DNA of 63,714 bases from Symploca sp. SIO2E9 (GTDB lineage: Bacteria > Cyanobacteriota > Cyanobacteriia > Cyanobacteriales > Coleofasciculaceae), in the NCBI GenBank assembly GCA_010692645.1, contig JAAHGS010000025.1, positions 1-63,714 of the forward strand. Direction: 5' to 3'. Below, piece after piece: positions 28,235 through 37,250 of this stretch; the stretch's first letter is position 1; each line of letters begins with the position of its first letter. Below the pieces are notes generated by a model that saw only the letters and a program-made list of their open reading frames with translations, did no database searches and was not told where the DNA came from. The translations under genes were made by a program, and so were the position numbers.

Positions 28235-29635
28235 TTACTCAAACTGTTTAAGAAAGTAATTATGGCGCATCAAGAAAATTATTATGGCGAGGCTAAGAAC
28301 CATTAGCCCGATTGCCACAATCAGGTTTAACCCATTGAGCATTAGAGATGGGATTGCTGCTACCAGTAAACTAATTACTGCAATTAGGAGAAGGCGCTGA
28401 CCCACTCTTTTGTAACCTATACGTATCATCAGGCTGAGACCAAATGTAGCTAGGACAATTTCGCTGAGTAAGGTTGCTAGAGCCGCACCAACTGCTCCCA
28501 TACGGGGTATGAGAATTCCATTAGAGACGATGTTGATAATCACAGTGGTTAATAGAAGAGGAGGCAGAGACTTTTCCCGTCCAGTAGCTTGGAGGAAATA
28601 CTCCACTAAAGTGCCAAACATTTTGATCCCAAGGCTAGGAAGGAGAATGGTCAGGGAGTTAATGGCAGGAGAAAAAGCTTGACCATAAATAGTTTCTACT
28701 AGAGGAGTTTGGAAAAGACCAGCAGTAACAAGAACTGGCAAAACTCCTGCCAAAAGCAGGTAAGCTGATTTGTGGATTTCCTCTGGTAATCTTTCTGGTT
28801 CTGTAGCTTGGCATCGGGCAAATCTGGTGAAAGTAACCAAGAAAATAACTCGGGGTAGAGAAGAAAAGATTTCTATTAAGCGGTAAGCAGCACTGTATAA
28901 GCCTGCCTCTTCAGTGGTAGCAAGTCCCTTGAGCATCAAAATGTCAATTTGATAGTAGAGAATCCATAGAACTGACGATATCGCAAATGGGTAAGCCATC
29001 CGGAGGGTTTGCAAGAGACTCTTAAAGCTAATCGGAGACGAAATTTGTGTCTTTTTGCCTAGGTAGTAAAGTAGTCCTAAGATGTCGAGCATACGGACGA
29101 GGACTAAGGTTGCTACTACCCACACCAAATCCTCAGATAAAAACAGGATAAGACCTGCAAGCAGAACTACCAAAAACCGCTCTATTGCCACAGAAATGCT
29201 TTCAGTCCTGAACTGTCCCAAACCTCGGAAGACAGAACGCAGAGTCTGCTTAGCGCTACGGCAAATTTCTGCCAAAACTACTAAGTAGCAAATTGTGATG
29301 CCAGTACCTTTAAAACCTAGTGCGTGAGCAAGGGGTAAGAGAAGAATAAGAACCGGCAGAGAGTTTAATCCCTCAAGCAGGAGAAACTTAATTGTAGATT
29401 TTGAACCTTCTTGAGGGTTGGCGGCAACTTCCCGTCCTAGTAAAGCTGGAAGTCCGAACTGAATGAAGAAGGCGAGGATTCCTACCAAAGCAGTAGCCGC
29501 CGCGAACATTCCATACTGCTCAGGTCCTAGAATCCGGGCTAGAATAATATAAAAAATAAAGGTAAGGCCTAGCGTCGCTTCACTTAGGAAAGCATAAATA
29601 TAGGATAGATCTAGGCGACTAAGCAGGGTTTTCAT
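28235..29635 (-). CDS. Wzx-type polysaccharide flippase (MOP superfamily)
   Basis: The 466-residue protein has about twelve to fourteen transmembrane helices. The N-terminus LYIYAFLSEATLGLTFIFYIILARILGPEQYGMFAAA is typical of RfbX/Wzx proteins, with the conserved LGPEQYG. It should flip undecaprenyl-pyrophosphate-linked repeat units to the periplasm. Its partners in the locus are the Wzy-like protein (20165-21505), the SLBB export protein and the BY-kinase. Confidence 0.86.
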   Translation of the reverse strand: MKTLLSRLDLSYIYAFLSEATLGLTFIFYIILARILGPEQYGMFAAATALVGILAFFIQFGLPALLGREVAANPQEGSKSTIKFLLLEGLNSLPVLILLLPLAHALGFKGTGITICYLVVLAEICRSAKQTLRSVFRGLGQFRTESISVAIERFLVVLLAGLILFLSEDLVWVVATLVLVRMLDILGLLYYLGKKTQISSPISFKSLLQTLRMAYPFAISSVLWILYYQIDILMLKGLATTEEAGLYSAAYRLIEIFSSLPRVIFLVTFTRFARCQATEPERLPEEIHKSAYLLLAGVLPVLVTAGLFQTPLVETIYGQAFSPAINSLTILLPSLGIKMFGTLVEYFLQATGREKSLPPLLLTTVIINIVSNGILIPRMGAVGAALATLLSEIVLATFGLSLMIRIGYKRVGQRLLLIAVISLLVAAIPSLMLNGLNLIVAIGLMVLSLAIIIFLMRHNYFLKQFE

Positions 29636-29700
29636 GGAAAGCTAAGCGTGTAAAACTTCTACCTTACTAAATTGAAGGTATAGCAACAGTCAGCAGAATT

Positions 29701-29868
29701 TTATGATGGTTTTCTGGCTAGGATTGCTACGTTATCAAACATGTTCTTATGAACTCTAAAGAGAAACTCTTCAGAAATCAATGCACGTATCACACCTTGG
29801 ACTATTGAGTTGATTGATATAGGAGTGACTGGTTTGAGAGTATAATTGCTCTGTGCTGACTCCATCAT
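29701..29868 (-). CDS. Small hypothetical protein, 55 residues
   Basis: A frame of 55 codons begins MMESAQSNYTLKPVTPISIN and ends MFDNVAILARKPS. A good Shine-Dalgarno (AGGAG, six bases before the first ATG) supports translation. It sits in a 310-base gap between the Wzx gene and a GT4 gene and has the same strand. The end resembles the last residues of some methyltransferases, so it could be a leftover of a larger gene. No function can be assigned. Confidence 0.42.
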   Translation of the reverse strand: MMESAQSNYTLKPVTPISINSIVQGVIRALISEEFLFRVHKNMFDNVAILARKPS

Positions 29869-29945
29869 TATTTACTCCTGCCTAAATGTTGATTATGATT
29901 TTTAATGTGCTATTGGTTTTATTCATTAGGTAAATAATCAATTAT

Positions 29946-31115
29946 CTAAGTAACTAATTCCCTATAAATTTCCCTAAGTCGCTGCACTGAGTGAGATGTG
30001 TCGTAGTTTTGGCAAGCTTTCCAGCCTTCTTCTCCCATTTTTTTTGCCATTTGTGGATTTTTCAGCATAAAGATTAACTTCTCAGCCAACAGTTCAACAT
30101 TCTGACAAGGGACAAGGAAGCCTGTCTCTCCCTCATGAATAACTTCTCCCATCAATCCCACAGGAGTTCCTACTACTGGTTTTCGCAAGTTCATTGCTTC
30201 AAAGAGTGTGAGGGGTCCACCCTCCCAAATCGAGGGTATGGCAGCTATATCTGATAGGGCGAGTAGAGCAGGTATATCATTACGAAGTCCCGTGAAGATG
30301 ACCTGTTGAGCAATCCCCTCTCGTTGAGCAAAAGACTCCAGCATTGAACGATCCGGACCTTCGCCGACAATGAGAAAACGAGTGTTGGGTAACTCTTTGA
30401 GGATTGAGATAGCAGCCTTGAGAAGATAAATTTGACCCTTTTGGGTGTCTAGGCGACCAACGTTACAGACGACCTGTTGATCAGGAAAAATGCCAAGCTC
30501 AGTCCGTTTCTTGTCCACTTCAGTTGGTTCTGGTGGTTTAAATTCAGCCAGTGGCAGACCAATGAAAAAGGTTTCTAGTTTTTTGGGTTTTACTTTTCGA
30601 CGATGTATCATAAATTCGCGAACAGGCTCGGAGATCGCGATCGCTTTTGTTGTCAGAGGAGATAAGATGTAGTCAGCTACTGTTTGATAAAAGGGTTGAT
30701 TATCAATCACAGTATGTTCGTGAACAATATTGGGAATGCCAGTTAATAAGCTGGCAAGGCGACCAAAATTTGTAGCTCCATAGCCGTGTAAGTGCAGAAT
30801 ATGAACTCGTTTATGCTTGATAAGTGCTATTAAACTAGTTAAAGTACTAAGACTAAATTTACCCTTGCTTAAAAAGAAAATTGGTATTTTTTTTTGCTCA
30901 AAAATTTCACCAGCTACTTCTGGAGAACGTAGACTACAAACTGTAAACTGAAATTGTTGAGACTCAAAACGAGGTATCCACCATTCAATTGCTTTGGTAA
31001 TTCCATGAATGCCTGATCCAGCAACACTTAATTTATCGATCACATGCATTACATGGATCTTTTCTGGTGCATGAATAGTATAATTTCTCTGTTTTTCTAG
31101 GTATAAATTTTCCAT
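29946..31115 (-). CDS. GT4-family glycosyltransferase
   Basis: The 389-residue protein has HVMHVIDKLSVAGSGIHGITKAI at the acceptor side. The C-terminal domain has VVCNVGRLDTQKGQIYLLKAA, FLIVGEGPDRSMLESF, VIFTGLRNDIPALLALSDIAAIPS and WEGGPLTLFEAMNLRKPVVGTPVG with the E-x7-E. A full GT-B fold is present. It is separated by about 130 bases from the acyltransferase gene upstream on the same strand. Confidence 0.87.
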   Translation of the reverse strand: MENLYLEKQRNYTIHAPEKIHVMHVIDKLSVAGSGIHGITKAIEWWIPRFESQQFQFTVCSLRSPEVAGEIFEQKKIPIFFLSKGKFSLSTLTSLIALIKHKRVHILHLHGYGATNFGRLASLLTGIPNIVHEHTVIDNQPFYQTVADYILSPLTTKAIAISEPVREFMIHRRKVKPKKLETFFIGLPLAEFKPPEPTEVDKKRTELGIFPDQQVVCNVGRLDTQKGQIYLLKAAISILKELPNTRFLIVGEGPDRSMLESFAQREGIAQQVIFTGLRNDIPALLALSDIAAIPSIWEGGPLTLFEAMNLRKPVVGTPVGLMGEVIHEGETGFLVPCQNVELLAEKLIFMLKNPQMAKKMGEEGWKACQNYDTSHSVQRLREIYRELVT

Positions 31116-31243
31116 TGCTTCTAATCTAAAAGTAGAATTTTAGGAATAAGTATAAAAATTCTTATTCCAATACTTGCAAGAAAATGCTGACAATATTTCA
31201 AATAAAAAATACTTTTTTATTTCTCCTGCTTAGTAATCATAAT

Positions 31244-32008
31244 TCACAGATTTCCCCGCATCTTAGTAACCTTAGCTGGAACTCCAACAGCAATAGCGTA
31301 ATCAGGAAGATCCTTTGTAACTAATGCTCCCGCACCAACAATGCATCCCTTACCAATATGAACTCCATCGAGAACAATCGCTCCAGCACCCAACCAAACA
31401 TCATCCTCAATCACGACTGGTCCTTTTGTATAAACCCCCTGTTCCATCATAGGAATATCCAATCTATCGACTATATAACGTCCACCCCCTAGATAACAGT
31501 TACCAGCAATCAAGACAGAATTACCAATGAAGATTCCTCCACCTGAGGAGATAATTGTATTACACCCAATATCAGTTTTTTTTCCAATAGCTACAGAACC
31601 TGTTTTACCCTGAATTACACAGTTTCTAGAAATAATGACATCCTCTTCTAAAACTATTCCTTTTTCTCCAGCTCCACTTGCATCTAGTAGTACGTAATCA
31701 TCAATTGCTACGCGCTCTCCAAGGGTAATCTGTCGAGGATGACGTAAAACAATCCCTTTGCCAAAAATGACTCCTCCGCCCACATTCTGAAAAAGGCTAC
31801 TATAAAACCGTTTCCTCAGTAGATATCCCAATCCACCAGCTAAGTTTCCAAATAAGAAAGTAGCTAATTCATATTCTACTAAAGAGAATAAATTATCATT
31901 CCCCAGAACCTTAGATTGATAACTCTTCAATAAAGAAGAATCTGTTTTGTTCAGTTGCTCTGTTAAAGGAACTTTCGATATTAATTGTCTTCCTTTATGG
32001 GCTATCAT
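31244..32008 (-). CDS. Left-handed beta-helix acyltransferase (hexapeptide repeat)
   Basis: The likely start is ATG 32008 (254 residues); a TTG at 32026 would abut the upstream gene. From about residue 95 the protein has many imperfect hexapeptide repeats: GKGIVLRHPRQITLGERVAID, VAIGKKTDIGCNTIIS, IGNSVLIAGNCYLGGG and VIEDDVWLGAGAIVLDGVHIGKGCIVGAGALV. The last is the typical end coil of maltose/galactoside O-acetyltransferases. It probably O-acetylates a sugar. It is adjacent to an epimerase gene on the same strand. Confidence 0.82.
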   Translation of the reverse strand: MIAHKGRQLISKVPLTEQLNKTDSSLLKSYQSKVLGNDNLFSLVEYELATFLFGNLAGGLGYLLRKRFYSSLFQNVGGGVIFGKGIVLRHPRQITLGERVAIDDYVLLDASGAGEKGIVLEEDVIISRNCVIQGKTGSVAIGKKTDIGCNTIISSGGGIFIGNSVLIAGNCYLGGGRYIVDRLDIPMMEQGVYTKGPVVIEDDVWLGAGAIVLDGVHIGKGCIVGAGALVTKDLPDYAIAVGVPAKVTKMRGNL

Positions 32009-32026
32009 AATCAATAATGTCCTCAA

Positions 32027-33085
32027 TTAAATTAATTTTTGCTGGGAAACTAACTTGGGATTTTTAACAGATAGCCATCCTTGATCCAGATACCATTGTG
32101 CTAATTCTTTTAACCCTTCTACATCTGAATGGGCAGGTACAAACCCTAGTAAATTTTTCATCTTTGCTGTGTTAAATGAGCGGTCTTTTGTATAAAATGC
32201 TAGCCGTCTTCTATAAATGGGTGGTTCTATCCCTAAAGGACGACAAATTAGTTCAAAAAGATCACCTAAAGCAAATATTGGAGCAGCTGGCAAACTAATA
32301 AGCTTAAAAGAAATACCATAATATTCGCTAATAATAGAAACCATTTGTTTAAAGGTTATTGCTTCTTTACTACCACAAATAAAAACTTCTCCCACTGCTT
32401 GAGGATGAATTGCTGATAGCAGAAAAAAGTTGGTTAAATCATCAACATGGATTAAATGGAGTAAATTGCTACCTTTGCCAATGATTGGTATCCACTGGCG
32501 GCAAACCATTTTAAAGATTTTTAAAAACCTTTTCTCTCCAGGACCGTAGATTCCTGCTGGTCTAACTATAGTAACTGGTAATCCTTCCTTTTTGGCAAAA
32601 TCTCTGATCCACAGTTCACCTTCTAATTTAGTTTCTTGATATATATCTCCGGGATGTATTGGACAGTTTTCATCACCAGGGGGGTTTTCTACATGACCAT
32701 GAACACCAATTGTTGAAACGTGAACAAAACGTTTGAATTCTGGTTCTTTGAAAGCATATTTTGCTAGTAATTGCGTACTTAAAACATGAACATTATAGTA
32801 GACATTATCAGCGGATTTGGCTTCTCTAAAAGGAGTTACGATATGAAATATATAATTGACTCCCTTTATAGCTTTTTTAATTAACTCTTCATCAAAAACA
32901 TCTCCTCTAATCCATTCTATTTTCATACCGGTGAAAGGCTTAAGATTAGAACTGGGACGGGCAATAGCGATTACATCTAAATTTTGTTGTACTAATTTAT
33001 GGACAAGAACTGAACCTGTAAATCCTGTAGCTCCAGTTACTAAGACTCGACTATCAGTGGGTAATTTAAATTGAAATTCTTCCAT
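32027..33085 (-). CDS. NAD(P)-dependent epimerase/reductase (extended SDR)
   Basis: The 352-residue protein has the Rossmann motif VTGATGFTGSVLVHKL, the acidic end of beta2 followed by IRGDVFD, the catalytic VSTIGVHG serine region and YQETKLEGE (Tyr-x3-Lys). IVRPAGIYGPGEKRFLKIF follows. It resembles dihydroflavonol-reductase-like or sugar-epimerase SDRs. Within this locus a nucleotide-sugar modification is likely. Its stop abuts the acyltransferase frame. Confidence 0.84.
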   Translation of the reverse strand: MEEFQFKLPTDSRVLVTGATGFTGSVLVHKLVQQNLDVIAIARPSSNLKPFTGMKIEWIRGDVFDEELIKKAIKGVNYIFHIVTPFREAKSADNVYYNVHVLSTQLLAKYAFKEPEFKRFVHVSTIGVHGHVENPPGDENCPIHPGDIYQETKLEGELWIRDFAKKEGLPVTIVRPAGIYGPGEKRFLKIFKMVCRQWIPIIGKGSNLLHLIHVDDLTNFFLLSAIHPQAVGEVFICGSKEAITFKQMVSIISEYYGISFKLISLPAAPIFALGDLFELICRPLGIEPPIYRRRLAFYTKDRSFNTAKMKNLLGFVPAHSDVEGLKELAQWYLDQGWLSVKNPKLVSQQKLI

Positions 33086-33146
33086 ATTATCTTCTCTATA
33101 GTTAGTTAATTTAAAATCTAGATGCTAGATACTAACCTAAAAACAG

Positions 33147-34748
33147 CTAATTCTTGTTAATTTTTAGAATTACTGGTGAGCCAAATAAATTAGTTAATCC
33201 TGAGAGTTGAGCTAACTTCTCCATCAATGAAGAAATACTAGGTGATTTCAATGCCCGATGCAGTACCATAGGCACAAAAAATTGAGGGTGTCGTTCTGCT
33301 TTGCTAAGACCAATAGATTTAAAAAATTCTAATAGTTCGCGTTCCTGATAGCAGATAAACTCTCGTGTATTTCCTTCCAAGCCTTTCTTGAATTTAAATA
33401 GATATGGAGCAATAGCATTGACGCTCCTTACTGTAGGATAATCTACAATTATTGCTTGTTTTGCTACTCTATTGAGTTCAGTTAAAAAAGACTGCCATTG
33501 AGTCATATGGGCAAGGAATCGATAGCTGATCACAACGTCAAAAGTTCCTTCGGTATAAGGTAGGTCAAGAACATTGCCAACTTTAAATTCACAAAGATTG
33601 GCATCAATAAAATTCTGAATCCGTTCCTTGCAGATATCAGCACTCCCGACAACACTAACTTGATAGCCATTTTCAATCAAAGCACCTGTGATTTGACCAT
33701 GTCCTCCTCCTACATCTAAGACTTTGGCGTTGGGATAGGGAGCGAGCATCTTTAAAGTTGCTTCTTCCTGTACTTTCAGCAGCCAAGCCCCAATTTCTCC
33801 AGCAAAACGCGATGCATAATCATCGGAAGATGTTTCGATATCTGCTGTTTCTGGAAAAACGCTTGTAGAAACCATTTTTTTACTCACCTTAGCTTGTTTA
33901 TTTTCACTCCCATACCTAATTGCTAACTGGTTACGAATAAACCGCCAAGGAGTCTCTAGAGAACCATAAGCCTGAATATTTATAGTTGAATCGAGTAGCA
34001 TTTGTTTAATCTGCTTTCCCGGTTCTTCCCTACTCAATGAACCCTGAATTGTAAATCCAAAACTACCAGGAAGAGAGTATTCAGAAGCTAAAGGTAATGG
34101 ATCAGTTCCTGGCAAGATCCGCAATCCTTTTTTTTCTGCTAGCTGGAAAGTAAATGGTCGTGACCAGAATATAGGACGACCACTATTGTCCCCTAGAAAC
34201 AGAATCGGGAAATTATTAGCTTCCAAAAAATTATTTAAAAGTTTCCCCCTACTGCCTATCCATTTTCCAACTCCCCAAGGGAGTACAGGTATCCCACCTT
34301 CAGAAATAATTGTCTTAATCGTTACTTCTAGAGGTAAACCCTCTTCAAAGCTTTGGTCAGTTATCAGTGCCAAAACTTCAAGGTTTTCTGCCGTAACAAT
34401 TTGTTTCCCAGCAATTAATAAAATTTTTTGATCAGACCTATTCTTGAAATATAATGATAACTGTTCCTGAGTCCGGTATAAAGTCCAATTTATAGTTTTA
34501 TTCTCTCTAAATTCCTTTTCATATGTAGCCTGCTCAAATAATAGATTAAAACGATGTTTACTTGCTATTGTTTCTATTTCAGTTAAAAACAATATACCTA
34601 TAAAATTATCTGTATTGCCTTGTTGGTGAGCAAATTTACGAAAATTTACTAAGGCTGAATCGAGAACTCTGTCTAAATCGAAACACTCATGAAGATGAAC
34701 ATGAGAATCTGCAAGTATTAATGGACTATTTTTAGAGTTAGCTTTCAT
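33147..34748 (-). CDS. Fusion of a PHP/amidohydrolase-like domain with a SAM methyltransferase
   Basis: The protein has 533 residues. The N-terminal part opens LILADSHVHLHECFDLDRVL, with a His-x-His (His16, His18) of the kind that binds metal in PHP and amidohydrolase enzymes. Later metal-ligand candidates are GGIPVLPWGVGKW, FLGDNSGRP and ILPGTDPLPL. A linker of about 50 polar residues leads to a methyltransferase with motif I VLDVGGGHGQITGALIENG (Asp345), VGNVLDLPYTEGTFDVVISYRFLAHM and a family-like C-terminus. A metallohydrolase joined to a methyltransferase inside a polysaccharide locus is unusual. The substrate is unknown; the two domains may act in sequence. Confidence 0.68.
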   Translation of the reverse strand: MKANSKNSPLILADSHVHLHECFDLDRVLDSALVNFRKFAHQQGNTDNFIGILFLTEIETIASKHRFNLLFEQATYEKEFRENKTINWTLYRTQEQLSLYFKNRSDQKILLIAGKQIVTAENLEVLALITDQSFEEGLPLEVTIKTIISEGGIPVLPWGVGKWIGSRGKLLNNFLEANNFPILFLGDNSGRPIFWSRPFTFQLAEKKGLRILPGTDPLPLASEYSLPGSFGFTIQGSLSREEPGKQIKQMLLDSTINIQAYGSLETPWRFIRNQLAIRYGSENKQAKVSKKMVSTSVFPETADIETSSDDYASRFAGEIGAWLLKVQEEATLKMLAPYPNAKVLDVGGGHGQITGALIENGYQVSVVGSADICKERIQNFIDANLCEFKVGNVLDLPYTEGTFDVVISYRFLAHMTQWQSFLTELNRVAKQAIIVDYPTVRSVNAIAPYLFKFKKGLEGNTREFICYQERELLEFFKSIGLSKAERHPQFFVPMVLHRALKSPSISSLMEKLAQLSGLTNLFGSPVILKINKN

Positions 34749-34902
34749 TGGTTACAAGCTTAAATTGAGTTGTTAGTAACTCCAGTTTTTTAATAAAAAA
34801 AATTATAGGCATTTATCCTTATGCAGACAATGTAAATACAGATTTTTATTGTCTTAGCAAATCATATCACTTTTCCAAGCTAAATGTCACTGCCTTGGTT
34901 TA

Positions 34903-35490
34903 TTATTTTATCTTGCCTGAGAAAATATCTATTTTTTTATCTTGATATTTATTGGACATTCCTTGTCTCCTGAGACTGATAACTCTCCGCCACCAAACCA
35001 ACAAAAATAGCAAAACTGAATAAATCGACTCAAAAACTAGTGGGATGATATGACTATAGTCCCATAGACCCCTAGAATGATGCACTCCAGGAAAAATTGT
35101 TAATGGCGACTTAAAGAAGCTATCTGTAAACGGAAAAAATAGTTTTATTCCTCTGCCTTCACTAAAAAAATCTAAACATAGATGAGAACTATAGAGGAGC
35201 AAAGTCCACAAAAATACTTGCTTATATGAAAACTTCCACAAGTAACTGAATATTAACCCAACAACCGCACTGAAGCCAATAGCAAAAGTCAGGCTATGGG
35301 TCAAACCGCGATGGTAATTTCCCTCTGTGATTAATTGAGGAATAAAATCAAAGTCAGCAGCAGCGGCAACAAAAACAGGGTAGAAAATCTGCACGTCCCA
35401 CCTCCTGCGACCATGGTTTATCCCTTCCTCCAGAGGCAGGAACTTAGCAAGTACATATCCAGAAACCGAGTGAGCAATGGGAGATGGCAT
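34903..35490 (-). CDS. YdjM-like membrane-bound metal-dependent hydrolase
   Basis: ATG 35490 (MPSPIAHSVSGYVLAKF) is preferred over an upstream in-frame ATG at 35571, because it begins the conserved PSPIAHS motif; the product has 195 residues. Typical family elements are DFDFIPQLI, YHRGLTHSLTFAIGFSAV and LLYSSHLCLDFFSE, with His and Asp residues that may bind metal. Four hydrophobic segments follow. The family is of unknown biochemical role, with its bacterial member LexA-regulated in E. coli. It overlaps none of its neighbours. Confidence 0.8.
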   Translation of the reverse strand: MPSPIAHSVSGYVLAKFLPLEEGINHGRRRWDVQIFYPVFVAAAADFDFIPQLITEGNYHRGLTHSLTFAIGFSAVVGLIFSYLWKFSYKQVFLWTLLLYSSHLCLDFFSEGRGIKLFFPFTDSFFKSPLTIFPGVHHSRGLWDYSHIIPLVFESIYSVLLFLLVWWRRVISLRRQGMSNKYQDKKIDIFSGKIK

Positions 35491-35552
35491 AACTAAAATA
35501 AATGGACTATTGCTTGATTCTATTAGAGAAAAATAGTTCCTAGAAACTAGCT

Positions 35553-37241
35553 CTATGAGAATACAAGACACTTACTTTTATTGACCTCATTAACTTCTCG
35601 CAATTCTTCTTGAATCCTGGAGAGACTCCAACCAACTTCTGCACCCATAGTTTGGGCGCAGATATTGAGGGCTTTATCCCCTGGATATCCAGCACTCCCC
35701 AATTCTGTCCGACGAAAAACCACATCACTTAATTTCTGAGCCATCTCTTCACGGATTCCATGAAGCACTTCAGCTTTAAGAACATCTAGATCATCTGTAG
35801 GTGAGTGGGAAGCATTGGGATAGTTCTCCAAACACTGCAGCACATCTGGATAAGCACAACCGTAGTTATAAACAAGGCGGCGCATTACCTCCTCGCCTAA
35901 TCCCTCGGGTGACTTAGCAATTGCATTCTGCAAAAAATCTTCAAACTTGTCTATTTCTCCACCATAAATAGGTGTCAGAGCTGAAACTGATTTCACAGGC
36001 TTTTTCCCCAATGATTTGAATACCTGGTCAACTGCCCTCTGGGCTACATCCCTGGCTGTTGTATATTTCACACCAACTACCGATATCAGTCCTGAGAGTC
36101 CTTCTTGGGAGTGATCGCGCAACTGATAGTTCTTAGTCATCAGTGGTTCTCCAGTTTGAGGCTCAATGCCACTTCTAGGAAGAAGACCACTATGAACGAA
36201 AACAACATCCTCCTTCTTTAGATTCGCTGCCGGATAGGCCTGGTTAAATTCATTGAGAAATTCTTGAATATCCTTTTCCAGGATTTTGAAATCATCGGGA
36301 TCTTGGTCGCAAACAGCATAGGAGGTGCCAATCATCGATTTGCCACGCCAAGGAGCAACAAAGAATAAGCGAGAACCTTTGTTAATCAAAGCATCGGGAT
36401 CCCGATAGCTATTCCGACTGGAAATACCAACGGCATAAGTCTCGAACAGGGGACGGCGAATCACCAAATTCATGGCTTTGGCAAAAGGAACCTGTGGTTG
36501 TCGCTGCAACCCGTTCAGCAGACTCAGAAGGCGATTAATCCAGGGACCACAGGTATTGACAATTGTCTTAGCGCGGATGTCGAAGCCCTCCCCAGTTAGG
36601 GAATCTTTGGCTTGAACACCAGTGACGCAATTTCCTTCCTGGAGAAACCCTATCACTTCCACATAGTTAGCCACATTAGCACCAGCTTGCTCCGCTGAGT
36701 GTAGAAATGAGATGGTCAGTCGCTCTGAGTTGTAGACCTGAGCATCGTAAAACAGAGCGCCTCCGGTTAGTCCTTGGTGCGGAATACCTGGAAGCAGTTG
36801 CTGGCACTCCTGTTTGGAAATCACCCTACCATTGGGAATATGTTTTTGGGGATCTTTGAGCCAATTGCGATCGCAACTAATGATGTCATTGAGCGCCAGT
36901 GCTACTGATAGCACCTCTTTTCCCTTCATTCCGTGTCCGTAGGTAGGGAGCAGTACTGGTAGGGGATGAACTAAGTGCGGCGCGATGCGCATCAAGGTTT
37001 TGCGTTCATAAATCGATTCACGCATCCGCTTCAAGTCAGCGTGCTGTAGATACCGTAACCCTCCGTGGATAGTCTTCAAACTATTGGCAGAGGTAGCAGA
37101 GCCAAAATCTGCTTTTTCAACTAAAGCTACTGAAAGACCTCGTAGGCTAGCTTCTCTGGCTACGCAAGCCCCGTAAATGCCTCCACCGATGACCAAGAGG
37201 TCATAAATGTGTCTTGTCAGTTCTATTAGATTTCTCTTCAT
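35553..37241 (-). CDS. glpD: Glycerol-3-phosphate dehydrogenase / FAD-dependent oxidoreductase
   Basis: The protein has 562 residues. The FAD dinucleotide fold is DLLVIGGGIYGACVAREASLRG. ADFGSATSANSLKTIHGGLRYLQ is typical of GlpD/GlpA, as are AKTIVNTCGPWINRL, LFFVAPWRGKSMIGTSY and the C-terminal DUF (RRTELGSAGYPGDKAL). It should oxidise glycerol-3-phosphate to dihydroxyacetone phosphate at the membrane. It starts 10 bases after a glycosyltransferase fragment and is on the same strand, so it is probably cotranscribed. No glpK or glpF is nearby. The setting inside a polysaccharide cluster is unexpected. Confidence 0.82.
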   Translation of the reverse strand: MKRNLIELTRHIYDLLVIGGGIYGACVAREASLRGLSVALVEKADFGSATSANSLKTIHGGLRYLQHADLKRMRESIYERKTLMRIAPHLVHPLPVLLPTYGHGMKGKEVLSVALALNDIISCDRNWLKDPQKHIPNGRVISKQECQQLLPGIPHQGLTGGALFYDAQVYNSERLTISFLHSAEQAGANVANYVEVIGFLQEGNCVTGVQAKDSLTGEGFDIRAKTIVNTCGPWINRLLSLLNGLQRQPQVPFAKAMNLVIRRPLFETYAVGISSRNSYRDPDALINKGSRLFFVAPWRGKSMIGTSYAVCDQDPDDFKILEKDIQEFLNEFNQAYPAANLKKEDVVFVHSGLLPRSGIEPQTGEPLMTKNYQLRDHSQEGLSGLISVVGVKYTTARDVAQRAVDQVFKSLGKKPVKSVSALTPIYGGEIDKFEDFLQNAIAKSPEGLGEEVMRRLVYNYGCAYPDVLQCLENYPNASHSPTDDLDVLKAEVLHGIREEMAQKLSDVVFRRTELGSAGYPGDKALNICAQTMGAEVGWSLSRIQEELREVNEVNKSKCLVFS

Positions 37242-37250
37242 CTGATCATC

